64,000 nucleotides of DNA from Microcoleus sp. FACHB-68 (GCF_014695715.1 NZ_JACJOT010000006.1:434001-498000); one strand, 5' to 3'; shown: positions 54,346 through 64,000, counted from the stretch's first letter. Numbers and translations are program-made. The notes: generated by a model from the sequence alone, not told the origin.

Positions 54346-55674
54346 ATGATGTCAAATGTTTTGATTTTAGAGCAAGCGCGTTTAGCCGAGCAGCAAGCAA
54401 ACTGGTCATTACTTACCCAGTATTTGCAGCAACTACTCATGGGGGAAAATCAGAAAAGTGGCCTTGAGAAATCCCAGCCGGCAGAACTAGAAAATTTCAA
54501 TATTCTGCTGGTTTGGGCATTAGAAATTTTGGAAGCAGGAGATTTTCAAGAGCGCTGGGATGTTGCGAAAATTTTCCCAAGTTTAGGCAATGCAGTGATT
54601 GAGCCGCTGATTGAAATTCTAGAAGATGAAGATGCCGATTTGGAACTGCGCTGGTTCGCAGGTCGGATTCTGGGAGAATTTAATCAGCCGGCAGTGATTA
54701 ACGCCCTTGTAGCATTGCTAAAAACCTCTGAAAGTGAAGAGTTAAACGCAATGGCAGCGGGGGCTTTGGCAAACTTAGGGGCATCGGCAATTGATGCTTT
54801 AATCAGCCTTTTAGCAGAGGAAGAGTCCAGACTATTTGCGGTGAAAGCACTTGCCCAAATTCGTAACGCCCAAACAATTGCGCCGTTGCTGAGTGTTGTT
54901 CATGACCGGCAAGCGCTGGTAAGGGCTGCTGCCATTGAAGCACTAATTGCTTTCCACGATCCGCGCATTGTGCCGGTGCTGGTAGAAGCTTTGAATGATT
55001 TAGCGGCACCCGTGAGACGAGAAGCTGTAATAGGTTTGGGTTTGCGTCAGGATTTGCAAAACGAGCTGGATTTAGTCAAGCTGCTGACAGCACGGTTATG
55101 GGATTTCAATTTTGAGGTTTGCCAGCAAGCGGTGATTTCTCTAGGCCGGCTCAAAACTGCACCGGCATCTGCGGCGCTGTTTGAGGTGCTGCGCTCGTCT
55201 GCAACTCCTGTAGCGTTGCAAATTGAGGTGATCCGGGCTTTAGGGTGGATGGGAACCAGTGAGGCGCTGGAGTATTTGCAACAGGCGCTTGCCGGCCAAA
55301 CAGAATGTGCGGTGGGTCAAGAAATCGTGGCCGTTTTGGGACGCATGGAACTGCCGGCGCTGACTATCCGCGCTGCTGAAATTCTCATGGATCTGCTGCA
55401 CTCTTCTCATCCCCTGGTTCAGCATCCCAGCATCCGAAAAGCAATTGCGTTGGGTTTGGGGCAGTTGGGACACCGGCAGGCTTTAGATTCGCTGATTTAT
55501 CTGCTGGCAGACTTAGATGTGGGGGTGCGGCTTCATGCCCTTGCCGCGCTCAAGCAGCTGGCTCCTGAAAATGCCCGTCAGCAATTAGAACTTTTGGCGA
55601 GTAATGAGCAACTGACGCCGGCTCTGAAAGCGGGGGTTGTTCTGGCGTTGAATGAGTGGCCGGTGGTGGAATAA
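54346..55674 (+). CDS. HEAT-repeat (PBS-lyase-like) protein
   Basis: 442 residues built from helical HEAT-like repeats of about 31 residues, for example LELRWFAGRILGEFNQPAVI, LVRAAAIEALIAFHDPRIVP and PVRREAVIGLGLRQD, running from about residue 85 to the end. These repeats are common in cyanobacterial phycobilin lyases and NblB-like proteins as well as in scaffold proteins, so the function is open. No signal peptide or membrane segment. The start is ATGATG at 54346; the second is equally possible. Confidence 0.85.
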   Translation: MMSNVLILEQARLAEQQANWSLLTQYLQQLLMGENQKSGLEKSQPAELENFNILLVWALEILEAGDFQERWDVAKIFPSLGNAVIEPLIEILEDEDADLELRWFAGRILGEFNQPAVINALVALLKTSESEELNAMAAGALANLGASAIDALISLLAEEESRLFAVKALAQIRNAQTIAPLLSVVHDRQALVRAAAIEALIAFHDPRIVPVLVEALNDLAAPVRREAVIGLGLRQDLQNELDLVKLLTARLWDFNFEVCQQAVISLGRLKTAPASAALFEVLRSSATPVALQIEVIRALGWMGTSEALEYLQQALAGQTECAVGQEIVAVLGRMELPALTIRAAEILMDLLHSSHPLVQHPSIRKAIALGLGQLGHRQALDSLIYLLADLDVGVRLHALAALKQLAPENARQQLELLASNEQLTPALKAGVVLALNEWPVVE

Positions 55675-55796
55675 GCTGTAATATGAGCCGGCAAGCTGAA
55701 GCCGGCTTAATTTCCCAATCCTCATGATTTTGGCAATTTGTCAAGAAATATTTCTATTAAAAATACTAATTTTTGTAGATTTCATTTTATAATTTT

Positions 55797-57554
55797 TTAA
55801 TTGGAAACTTTCAAAGATTTTCCCGATAATAAAAGGTTTTCAAAGTCTTGTTTTGGCAGAGGCCGGCTAAATAAATAGCCCTGCATTTCATCACATTGAC
55901 TTTGTTTCAAAAACGCGAATTCCGCTTCAGTTTCCACGCCTTCTGCAATCACTTTCAGATTCAAGCTGTGAGCCATTTGAATCATCGCCGTGGTAATCGC
56001 TGCGTTTTTAGAATCATTCGCAATATTGGAGACAAAACACCGATCAATTTTTAAAGTATCAAAAGGAAATTGCTTCAAATAATTTAAAGAAGAGTAACCT
56101 GTGCCGAAATCATCGATAGAAATTTGAATGCCTAAAGCTTTGAGTTGCTTTAAAGTGGTAATATTTTCTTCAACTCTTTGCACGATGATTCGTTCGGTTA
56201 ATTCTAAATCCAAATAGCAAGGATTGATGCCGGTTTCGGTTAAGATCCGAACAACATTTTCACACAAATTGGAGTGGTGAAACTGCCGGCCTGATAGATT
56301 CACTGCAATGCGTAAAGGCGGCAACCCGCGAGATTGCCATTCGGCAAGCTGAGTACAAACACTCTCTAAAACCCACTGATCAATCGGCACAATCATGCCG
56401 GTTTGTTCTGCGAGGGGAATAAAGTCTGCCGGCGACACGAACCCCCATTGGGGATGATTCCAGCGTAAAAGTGCTTCCGCACCAGAGATCAGCCCTGTCT
56501 TGAAATCTACTTGAGGTTGATAGTAAACCTGAAATTCTGAGCGTTCCAAGGCATAATGCAAACTCGCTTCTAGGGCTAGCGTTTTCGAGAAATAGCCATT
56601 AATTTGGGGCGTGTAAAACTGAAAGTGATTTCCCCCTTTTTCTCGTGCGTGAGACAGCGCGGCATCTGCGTGTTGCAGTAGCATACTGAGATCGCGCCCA
56701 TTGTCTGGATAAACCGCGATCCCAATGCAAGCCGTAATAAATATCTCATGACCGCTCAACACAAAACGTTGAGAAAGCGCATTGAGAATCAACTGGGCAC
56801 CCTCTGCCGCCGCCCAATTGTCCTCGCCGGGAGGCAAGACAATCACAAATTGATCGCCGTTCAAACGCGCGATCGTGCTAGCATCTCCTCCAACGCTTTG
56901 AATCAGCCGGGTGGCAACTGCTTTGAGGAGTTGATCGCCGACTGCGTGTCCTAAGGTTTCATTAATGCGGTTGAATCGATCTAAATCTAAAGATAAAATT
57001 GGCACCTGCTTTTGATGGTGATCGGCTTGAAGCAGCAATTGTTGCAGCCGCTGTTGTAATAATTGCTGATTGGGAAGATTCGTTAGGCTGTCATAATGAA
57101 TCAGATAATTCAGTCTTTCTTCTAACTGCTGCACTGACGCCATTAATCGCATCTGCTGCGTCTTATATTGGTGCTGCACCGCAACTTGTTTTTCCAGACG
57201 AGTTGCCACCACTCCCAACAGTTCACTGCGTCGAAAAGGCTTGGTGAGATAATCGTCTGCCCCTAAATTCATCCCTTGACGTATATCCGTTCTATCGGCC
57301 CTTGCCGTAAGAAAAATGAAGGGAATGGCTGCTGTAGCTGAGTCTGTTCTGAGTTCATTCAAAACACCGTATCCATCCAGTTCTGGCATCATGATGTCGC
57401 ACAGAATTAAATCGGGGAGGTGTTCTTTGGCCAACCGCACGCCGATCTTCCCGTTCTCTGCACCGATGGCATTAAACTCTCCGCCGGCCTCAAGGATTTC
57501 CAGAATGTTAGCGCGGACGAGAGCCTCGTCTTCAATAACCAAAATTTTTCGCAT
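55797..57554 (-). CDS. REC-GGDEF-EAL protein, probable c-di-GMP phosphodiesterase
   Basis: 585 residues from the ATG at 57554 (MRKILVIEDEALVRANILEI), preferred over 57599 because it aligns with its paralogue and has AAAGG before it. Receiver (1-120; Asp in LCDIMMP, Lys in YLTKPF), coiled linker, GGDEF-type domain with the degenerate signature LNGDQF, and a complete EAL domain (EALLRW, NLSGRQF, ELTERI, IDDFGTGYSSL, KIDRCFV). It is predicted to degrade c-di-GMP when the receiver is activated. It is the third gene of module B and matches the gene at 1930-3702. Confidence 0.93.
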   Translation of the reverse strand: MRKILVIEDEALVRANILEILEAGGEFNAIGAENGKIGVRLAKEHLPDLILCDIMMPELDGYGVLNELRTDSATAAIPFIFLTARADRTDIRQGMNLGADDYLTKPFRRSELLGVVATRLEKQVAVQHQYKTQQMRLMASVQQLEERLNYLIHYDSLTNLPNQQLLQQRLQQLLLQADHHQKQVPILSLDLDRFNRINETLGHAVGDQLLKAVATRLIQSVGGDASTIARLNGDQFVIVLPPGEDNWAAAEGAQLILNALSQRFVLSGHEIFITACIGIAVYPDNGRDLSMLLQHADAALSHAREKGGNHFQFYTPQINGYFSKTLALEASLHYALERSEFQVYYQPQVDFKTGLISGAEALLRWNHPQWGFVSPADFIPLAEQTGMIVPIDQWVLESVCTQLAEWQSRGLPPLRIAVNLSGRQFHHSNLCENVVRILTETGINPCYLDLELTERIIVQRVEENITTLKQLKALGIQISIDDFGTGYSSLNYLKQFPFDTLKIDRCFVSNIANDSKNAAITTAMIQMAHSLNLKVIAEGVETEAEFAFLKQSQCDEMQGYLFSRPLPKQDFENLLLSGKSLKVSN

Positions 57555-57599
57555 CAGACCTTTAGCGTGCAAAGACTGCGGGAGATTTGAAAACAGCAT

Positions 57600-58036
57600 A
57601 AAGACTTATCCGCCATATTGAGAGATGCAACCTAACAGGTGTTAATCTTTTCACCAAATGCCTTCAGCAATTGGTGCTCGGTTGTCTAACAACCAAAATT
57701 AATTTTCTAACAGATTTTATGCAGAAATTGTATTTTTCATGTCTTAAAGATCCTTTAGTTTTTTTAACAAAAAGTTTATCCGTTATTAAACATACGAGCG
57801 GGTAAGTTTGATCGACAAAGAGTGATCCGCTGCCCAAAATGCTGATTTTTTTGGGGTACATAGCTTTCAGCTATCGAAATTGCCTCCAACCGGCAACATC
57901 CAAAATTGAGAGAAAAGCTGTCAAGACAATCGTTCTGGATATAGCTTAAGCCAACTCTGGGAAAACAGGTATCCCCACCCCTTAAGTAAAAATCCCACCC
58001 GCGCTCAAACTTTTGCACTTCAACCAAGCTCATATT
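57600..58036. other. Intergenic region in module B
   Basis: About 440 bp. Two overlapping minus-strand frames of 65 and 85 codons are present but look spurious: low-complexity composition, no family resemblance. No terminator or promoter could be singled out. Confidence 0.5.
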
Positions 58037-58744
58037 TTAGTTCCTGGTTTTTTGATTAAGCAGATTGAATTGACGCAGAAGGCGGATATTATCTGGCGTC
58101 AGCAGACTTTGTAGCTCAGAAACCTGATTCAGTAAAGCAATTTCGCGTTCAAATTCTTCTTGCAAAATCTCTAAATAGCGATCTCTGTGGCCTCCGGGTG
58201 GGGGATTTTTCAGCAGCCGAATTGCCATGTTGATGTTAGAGAGGGGATCGCACAGCTCAGAAATCAGCTTCTTTAAAAGTTCCTCTTGGGTGTCACTCAT
58301 GTGCTGAAGTTCCTGCATTTTTTGGTTGAGTGCTTCAGCACGTTGGCGTTCTGCCGTATATTGCTGCATCAGTGCTGCGTGTTTGGCAAGCCGCGAAGAA
58401 ATGGCTTCTAGCAACTCTTTGCGCCGAAAAGGTTTCGTGAGATAGTCGTCTGCGCCTAAGTTCATTCCTTGGCGCAGTTCTGTTTTATCCGCCTTGGCGG
58501 TGAGAAAAATAAAAGGAATGGCTGCGGTAGCCGGCTCGGATCTCAGGAGTGTCAGCACCCCATAACCGTCCAAGAGCGGCATCATGATGTCGCACAGAAC
58601 CAAATCCGGGGGATTTTCCTTGGCCAACTGCACGCCAAGCTCACCATTATCCGCACCGATAGAGTTAAATCCTCCCGATGTGAGAATCTCTAGGATATTG
58701 GTTAAAACTGGTTTCTCGTCCTCAATCACTAGAATCTTCTTCAT
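58037..58744 (-). CDS. Response regulator with degenerate DHp (HisKA-like) tail
   Basis: 235 residues from the ATG at 58744. Receiver 1-120 (Asp52 in LCDIMMP, Lys104 in YLTKPF), helical linker, and a DHp-like segment KKLISELCDPLSN in which Ser162 stands at the phosphoacceptor position. There is no HATPase domain. It is a full-length paralogue of 1138-1860. It overlaps the upstream kinase gene by 23 bases, so the pair is translationally coupled. I infer that the kinase phosphorylates this receiver and that the DHp-like tail pairs with a kinase or with itself. Confidence 0.9.
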   Translation of the reverse strand: MKKILVIEDEKPVLTNILEILTSGGFNSIGADNGELGVQLAKENPPDLVLCDIMMPLLDGYGVLTLLRSEPATAAIPFIFLTAKADKTELRQGMNLGADDYLTKPFRRKELLEAISSRLAKHAALMQQYTAERQRAEALNQKMQELQHMSDTQEELLKKLISELCDPLSNINMAIRLLKNPPPGGHRDRYLEILQEEFEREIALLNQVSELQSLLTPDNIRLLRQFNLLNQKTRN

Positions 58745-61700
58745 CAAAGTTGCTCCGGTTGGTTAATGGCAGTGCGACTGTAAAGGTAGTTCCCATACCA
58801 ACTTCACTTTTCACTGTAATATAGCCGCTGTGCATATCCACTGCTCTTTTTACAATAGCTAAACCGAGGCCGGTTCCTGGGATATCTCCAACATTTTTAG
58901 CGCGGTGGAACGCTTCAAAGAGTCGCTGTTGGTCTTCTGGCGGAATCCCAATCCCGTTGTCTTGGATTTGGAACATTGCTTCTGTCTGCTGACAAGCGAG
59001 TTTAAATTTGATTTGCCCTCTTTCGGGGGAGTATTTCAGCGCGTTTGACAGCAGATTGCTGAGAATTTGCCGCAGCAGTTTTTCATCTGCCCAGACTTCA
59101 GTAAATTTACGGTAGACAGATTCTATGCTATGCGAAACTTTTGGTTTGATTTGAATAAATTCAATGATGTGGGACTTATCGGCACCGATTTGGAACTCTT
59201 CAATTAAATCGCAGCAGAAGGTAGGCAGATCGACCCAAGTGGGGTGGAAAGGCAATTTACCGGCATCATTTCTCCCAATAACTAAGACATCATTTAATAA
59301 CTGAGTCATATTAACCGCAGCCGTTTGAATCCGTCCCAAATGTTCAAGTTTTTTCTCGGTTTTCTCAACGGGCCATTCTTCACAATAATATTCAAGTAAA
59401 TCTGCTGAAGACAAGATAGTGGACAGGGGTGTGCGAAATTCATGAGAAACCATTGTCACAAACCGAGAGCGCAATTCACTAAGTTCTTTCTCTTTCGCCA
59501 GCGCTTTATGAAGTTCTTCTTCTACCTGTTTGCGACCTGTAATATCCTTAGCCACACGGCACAAACGGTAAACTTCACCGGCTGCATTGCGAACGGGAAA
59601 GCTGCGATCCCAAATCCAGCGGATAGATCCGTCAGGTCGAATGATGCGGTACTCCTGATTTAAGACGATCTCGCTCGATTGAAATTGCTGAGGTTTAGCC
59701 AGAGAACCGGCCAGTGCCGGCAGCAATTGCTCCCGATCTTCTAAATGTACGGCATCTAGCCAGGAGCGGGGTGAGGCATAAACCTGCTCACAAGATCGGC
59801 CCCAAATTTGTTCATACATTGGACTAACGTAGAGCATCTGGCCGAAGTCTGGAGTGACAATCCAAAAGACTTCATCAACATTTTCTGCTAACTGGCGGAA
59901 AAACACTTCTGATTCACGGAGCGCCGCCTCTACCTGCTTGCGCTCGGTGATGTCTTGGATCTGGGAGACATAATAAAGCGGCTGACCTTCAGGATTATAC
60001 ATCAGAGACTTTGTCACCTGCGCCCAAACTGTGTGGCCATCTTTATGAATGTAGCGCTTTTCGAGCTGCTGGCAGTGAACTTTGCCGGTTTCAAAGTTGC
60101 GGTAAGCCTCTAAGCAGATCGGCAAGTCTGCTGGATGGGTAATCGTTTGGGAAGTCGTTGCCGTTAATTCTAATTCTGAATAACCTAGGATCTGGCACAA
60201 GGCGCGGTTAACCTGCAAGTAACCGCCATCGAGTCCCTCAAGTGCCATGCCGGTGGCCACATCCTCAAAGGCACGCCGGAAGCGTTCCTCACTTTCCCGT
60301 AGCGCCGCCTCGGTTTGCTTGCGTTCTGTAATGTCGTTGAGGGTGCCGGTGATGCCGGTGAGTTCGCCAGAATCGTCGGTGCTCAGACGGGCGAACACTT
60401 CCAGCCAGCTGTAGCCGCCCGCCGCTTCACTTCCCCCACCTGGGGGAGAACCGCTGTGTAAAGTTTTATGATGTTTGGTGAGGTAGCGAATTTCTTGCCG
60501 GCAGTAATCTTTTTCGCCGTTAATTAGCTGTTGAAATAGCTCGATCTGGCACGGCTGATCGTCGGGATGGACGAACTCAAGAAAAAACTTTCCTAAGCTT
60601 TCCTCAACACTAAAGCCGGTGATTTCATACCAAGCAGGATTGAGAAATGTCCACGATCCCGCTGTGTCTGTTTGGAAAATAACTTCTTTGAGACTATTAA
60701 CAACTGAGCGATACTTTTGCTGGCTTTTTTGCGCTTCTGCCTCTGCCTGAGTCCGCTGTCCAATTTCTTGATGCAATTGTTCGATCACCACACGCAATTC
60801 TGTGGTCTGCACCTCAACTTTGATGCCTAAAATTTCATTGGCTTTTTGCAACGCTTCTTCTGCCTGCCGGCGTTCCGTGATGTCGCGCACGACTTTCGCA
60901 AAACCCCGCAGTTTCCCCGCTTCATCTCGCAAGGCACTGAGCGCCACACTCGCCCAAAACCGCGACCCATTTTTGCAAATTCTCCAGCCTTCGCCTTCAA
61001 ACCGGCCTGTAGCGGCGCAAGTTTTTAGCTGCTGATTCGGTTTGTCTAACTGCTGGTCTTCGAGTGGGTAAAAGCAAGAAAAATGCCTGCCGATGATCTC
61101 CTGGGCCTGATAGCCTTTGATCCGCTGTGCGCCGGCATTCCAACTGATCACATATCCTTGGGGATCTAGCAGATAAATTGCATAATCTTTCACTCCCTCC
61201 ACCAGCAGGCGAAATCGCTCTTCACTTGCTTGTAGAGCTTCCTCCATTTGTTTGCGTTCGGTTATATCCTCATAAGTGCCCAAAATGCCAATTACCGTTC
61301 CTGAAGCGTCATGGAGGGGCACTTTATTCGTGTCTAGCCAAGCTTGCCTGCCATCGGCTTCTAGTTGGGTTTCAATCATGTGATACTGCGGGGTGTCTGT
61401 CTCCATTACTTGCCGGTCACACGCGCGGAAAAAGTCGGCTTCTTCTTTTCTCCAAGCTAAGTCGTAATCTGTTTTACCGACAATGTTTTCCACAGAATCC
61501 AGCCCAGCATCTTGGGCAAACAGACGGTTGGCACCCAAGTAAACAGAATTTCTATCTTTCCAGAAGATCGCTTGCGGAATATTATCAATGATCAAGTGCA
61601 ACATCTGCCGAGACGAACGCAGATCAAGCTCAGTCTGCTTGCGTTCGGTAATGTCTTCAGCAATCCCCAACAGCAGATGGGGGCGGCCATCGGCTGTGCG

Positions 61701-62813
61701 GGCAAAAACCGTATCCTGGCTGTAAAACCAGCGCCACTCTCCGCCGGCGTGTCGCAGCCGGTACTCGCCTTCTACAATTTCCCCCTCTTTGGCTTTGGCA
61801 AATTTTTCGGAGTTTAGCTGTATTTTTGCCCAATCTTCAGTGTGCATAACTTCGGAAAGAAATGTCGTGCCCATTGCTTGGATTTGTGCCGATGTGTAGC
61901 CCAGGTTTGCAAACATCGCGCGGTTGCAATAGACGTTTCGCTTCTCAATGAGATCGTAGAGATAGATAATACTGGGCGTGGCTTCGGCAATGCGTTCGAG
62001 AAGACGTTTTTTCTCGCGCAGCGCTGCTTCGGCTTGCACTTGTGCGGTAATATCTTCTCCGACTGCTTGGAATTCAACCGGCTGCCCTTCTGGGTTAAAA
62101 ATAGTGCGAATTGTCCACCGTTGATAGCGAGTGTTTCCGTTCGGCTCGCTTGCCAAAAACTCTAGTGTTTTGTGGGGGTTTTCTTTGCTTATAAATCCGA
62201 GGTTTTGTTGGAGTTTAACTCGTTCTGGTTCTGGAAAAAGAGAGAAAAATTTCTCACCGAGCAGTTGTTCTGGCGTTTTGCCAAAATAATCGTAACAGGC
62301 ATGGTTAACAAAGGTGAGAGTGCCGTTTATCAAAAACCGGCAGATTGTTGCGCTTTGGGCATCAAGAATGGCGCGGTAGTATTGTTCGTTTGCGTTTTCT
62401 GTAGTGGCTTTTACGGGTTCTGCTTGCTTGGGGGCTGTAATCTCGCGCTCATAAACGATTAAAGCGTTTAGCTCTACGCCATCCCAGACTTGCTCAATGC
62501 GATTTTCAAAATAAAGATTGCTGCTTTTGTCTTCAAAGTCTAGGGGTAAAAGGGTGCAAATCGCTTCGTCAAATTTTATTTTTCTTGTGCCGGCAATGTC
62601 ACTTGGCAACAGATCGTAAAGGGCTAATCCAATGAGTTCACCGGGGAGTTTTCCGAGTCTTTGAGCTGCTGTTCCATTCAGTGCTCTGATCGTGCCGGTG
62701 GGATCAACTATGATAGCTGAGCCGGTTGCAGCATTTAGAAGCGCTTGGATTAGGGCTTTTTCTTGGATGAATTTTGTTTCTATCTCCCAGTTTTCTCTCA
62801 TTTTTTGCTGCAT
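58722..62813 (-). CDS. Multi-PAS histidine kinase
   Basis: 1363 residues, no membrane helix. About eight PAS domains (15-130, 140-260, 270-390, 400-515, 520-640, 690-815, 825-945, 950-1075) with a coiled coil at 640-690, then HisKA (about 1085-1155; SHEFRTPLSTILSS) and HATPase (1205-1345; NLLSNALKYSPERG, GTGLGLAIVKR). No receiver is attached, unlike the array kinases. The sixth PAS carries a short Gly/Pro/Ser-rich insertion (SGSPPGGGSEAAGG) from a palindromic DNA stretch near 60420-60460. An AGGGAG ribosome-binding site precedes the ATG. Its kinase core is close to that of 10-1113. Confidence 0.93.
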   Translation of the reverse strand: MQQKMRENWEIETKFIQEKALIQALLNAATGSAIIVDPTGTIRALNGTAAQRLGKLPGELIGLALYDLLPSDIAGTRKIKFDEAICTLLPLDFEDKSSNLYFENRIEQVWDGVELNALIVYEREITAPKQAEPVKATTENANEQYYRAILDAQSATICRFLINGTLTFVNHACYDYFGKTPEQLLGEKFFSLFPEPERVKLQQNLGFISKENPHKTLEFLASEPNGNTRYQRWTIRTIFNPEGQPVEFQAVGEDITAQVQAEAALREKKRLLERIAEATPSIIYLYDLIEKRNVYCNRAMFANLGYTSAQIQAMGTTFLSEVMHTEDWAKIQLNSEKFAKAKEGEIVEGEYRLRHAGGEWRWFYSQDTVFARTADGRPHLLLGIAEDITERKQTELDLRSSRQMLHLIIDNIPQAIFWKDRNSVYLGANRLFAQDAGLDSVENIVGKTDYDLAWRKEEADFFRACDRQVMETDTPQYHMIETQLEADGRQAWLDTNKVPLHDASGTVIGILGTYEDITERKQMEEALQASEERFRLLVEGVKDYAIYLLDPQGYVISWNAGAQRIKGYQAQEIIGRHFSCFYPLEDQQLDKPNQQLKTCAATGRFEGEGWRICKNGSRFWASVALSALRDEAGKLRGFAKVVRDITERRQAEEALQKANEILGIKVEVQTTELRVVIEQLHQEIGQRTQAEAEAQKSQQKYRSVVNSLKEVIFQTDTAGSWTFLNPAWYEITGFSVEESLGKFFLEFVHPDDQPCQIELFQQLINGEKDYCRQEIRYLTKHHKTLHSGSPPGGGSEAAGGYSWLEVFARLSTDDSGELTGITGTLNDITERKQTEAALRESEERFRRAFEDVATGMALEGLDGGYLQVNRALCQILGYSELELTATTSQTITHPADLPICLEAYRNFETGKVHCQQLEKRYIHKDGHTVWAQVTKSLMYNPEGQPLYYVSQIQDITERKQVEAALRESEVFFRQLAENVDEVFWIVTPDFGQMLYVSPMYEQIWGRSCEQVYASPRSWLDAVHLEDREQLLPALAGSLAKPQQFQSSEIVLNQEYRIIRPDGSIRWIWDRSFPVRNAAGEVYRLCRVAKDITGRKQVEEELHKALAKEKELSELRSRFVTMVSHEFRTPLSTILSSADLLEYYCEEWPVEKTEKKLEHLGRIQTAAVNMTQLLNDVLVIGRNDAGKLPFHPTWVDLPTFCCDLIEEFQIGADKSHIIEFIQIKPKVSHSIESVYRKFTEVWADEKLLRQILSNLLSNALKYSPERGQIKFKLACQQTEAMFQIQDNGIGIPPEDQQRLFEAFHRAKNVGDIPGTGLGLAIVKRAVDMHSGYITVKSEVGMGTTFTVALPLTNRSNFDEEDSSD

Positions 62814-64000
62814 CTGATCATCTCCCTGAGTGAAAGATTACCAAGTCCTTTAGAATTTTATTCTTTTTGTTTTTAAAAATTTCTCTTTAGAGTAATTTCA
62901 TCCAAGACTTCGTTGCGTTGAATACAATTTTTTATAAGTAAAAATAAAGTGATTGACATTTATTTAAAATAATTGCTTAATCATAGATTTAAAAAATACT
63001 TTTTGTATAAACAACAAATGTACACAGATAAACACAGATGGGTTGAAAAAAGTTGGGACCTTTGTTAGAGGTTTAATCGTGACAACAATATTTAAGTTAA
63101 GGTGTCAGCTAAGGATTACACGAAATTGAAAACTGCCATACATCATTCTCAGTGTTTCTCACAATTTTCTAGCTAGGCGAATATTTGCTTTTTTCTTGAT
63201 CTGTCCCTTTTGTCAATTATCACCTTTCGTTTTTCACTTTTCAAGCCTAAAAAAGCCTTGGCGTCAATTTGATGCCGGTTTTGGCTGTGCCGGCAGATTC
63301 GGATGCAAGGACTAAGTATGAGCGTTGAAATAAGGAAATGTAATAACCAACACTTTTTTAAGTAATGTAGGCCGGTTTATGCGAAACTTAAGCTCCCTCT
63401 CAATAGCTACCTCTCAATTTTAGACCAGTTTATTGTTAATTGGTTGCCAGTGTTCCCTCAACAGAACTTCTGCAAGCTCTCGATTCTTCAAAAGAAAGCC
63501 AGACAATCTTTTTGTGATAGCCCTGCCAAACTAAACCTTTATGCTCAACAGACAGTGATGGAACCATGCAAAATGTTTTGGGTGCTGGTGTTATGTCAAG
63601 TTTGCTTGAAAATCGATTTCCCACTCTTTTAAAAAGGGAATACATAAATACTTTTTAACACAATTTAATATAAAAAATATATAATAGCTTTAATAGTTTG
63701 TCATGTTTTCAACAGAAAAATGCCCGTATACGAAGCTTTTTGTGATAATTATTAACTAACTATAGAGTATTTATATAGAAAAAATCTTAGAAAGATTGTA
63801 AATAAATTATAATAACTTAAAGAGTTAATAACTAAATTTCTAATTTTTAATTAACAAATAATAACTTTTAAATAATCGGAAAAATATTAAACATCATTAT
63901 TGAATGAAATTGCACATTTGTGCCGGCAACGGTTTAGTTCCAGGTGCGGCACCTTCTCATCTTCTAATTTTTGCTGCAAAAAAACTGGTAGGCAAAAGAA
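62814..64000. other. AT-rich region without genes
   Basis: About 1.19 kb. Small overlapping frames at 63436-63645 are not convincing. The stretch from about 63650 to 63900 is strongly AT-rich and carries many short A/T runs. An upstream promoter for module B is expected near 62820-62900 but I could not single one out. Confidence 0.55.

Noticed and set aside
57776-58033. 85-codon minus-strand frame just after the REC gene
   Set aside because: Position is suggestive, but the product has no recognisable motif and the composition is not coding-like. It overlaps another short frame.
63436-63645. 69-codon frame near the right end
   Set aside because: Overlaps an opposite-strand frame of similar size, with no motif or ribosome-binding site.

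Overview
The window is a cyanobacterial chromosome segment, most likely from a filamentous non-heterocystous lineage. The signs are scattered GCGATCGC (HIP1-type) words, a bispecific-looking set of nitrate transporters (nrtABCD plus an NrtP-type permease), ferredoxin-type narB and nirA genes, an HPP-family nitrite permease, and very large PAS/GAF histidine kinases. I cannot name the species. No rRNA, tRNA, CRISPR array or recognisable insertion sequence was found.

Layout. (1) 0-5 kb, plus strand: signalling module A (REC-HK; REC with a degenerate DHp tail; REC-GGDEF-EAL; REC-HK). (2) 5.1-8.6 kb: a lone MalF-type sugar permease, a short-chain dehydrogenase and a xylulokinase, perhaps the remains of a polyol or pentose pathway. 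(3) 8.6-25.8 kb: an array of four giant or large hybrid kinases sharing one HisKA-HATPase-REC core, with one XRE-type HTH gene and debris of at least one further kinase between them. (4) 25.8-28.5 kb: a Crp/Fnr-family regulator flanked by a 36-bp direct repeat, hairpins and a PsbP-like secreted protein. (5) 28.6-47.8 kb: a large, partly duplicated nitrate assimilation region, all on the minus strand except the HPP gene: nirA-nrtA-nrtB-nrtC-nrtD-nrtP-narB, then a second nirA-narB pair and the nitrate reductase associated protein. (6) 47.9-52 kb: a NACHT-HEAT NTPase, a small basic ORF and a hicBA toxin-antitoxin pair. (7) 52-55.7 kb: cobA (siroheme precursor synthesis), a Tat-exported Rieske protein and a HEAT-repeat protein. 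(8) 55.8-62.8 kb, minus strand: signalling module B, which has the same gene order as module A. The last 1.2 kb is AT-rich and empty.

Functionally the nitrate block forms a full path: uptake by two different nitrate systems, nitrate to nitrite by two NarB enzymes, nitrite entry by an HPP protein, nitrite to ammonium by two NirA enzymes (one with its own [2Fe-2S] domain), and CobA making the siroheme precursor that NirA needs. Three perfect GTA-N8-TAC (NtcA) boxes with -10-like hexamers at suitable distance lie in front of the nirA-nrt operon, the nirA2-narB1 pair and cobA, so the scattered genes may form one nitrogen regulon.

The most unusual items are: an NrtD ATPase fused to a membrane segment and a probable extracytoplasmic domain; two copies of a three-gene signalling module, each with a REC protein whose DHp-like tail has lost its histidine; a giant kinase that starts with a ribbon-helix-helix DNA-binding domain; and a possible NACHT plus hicBA defence cluster.
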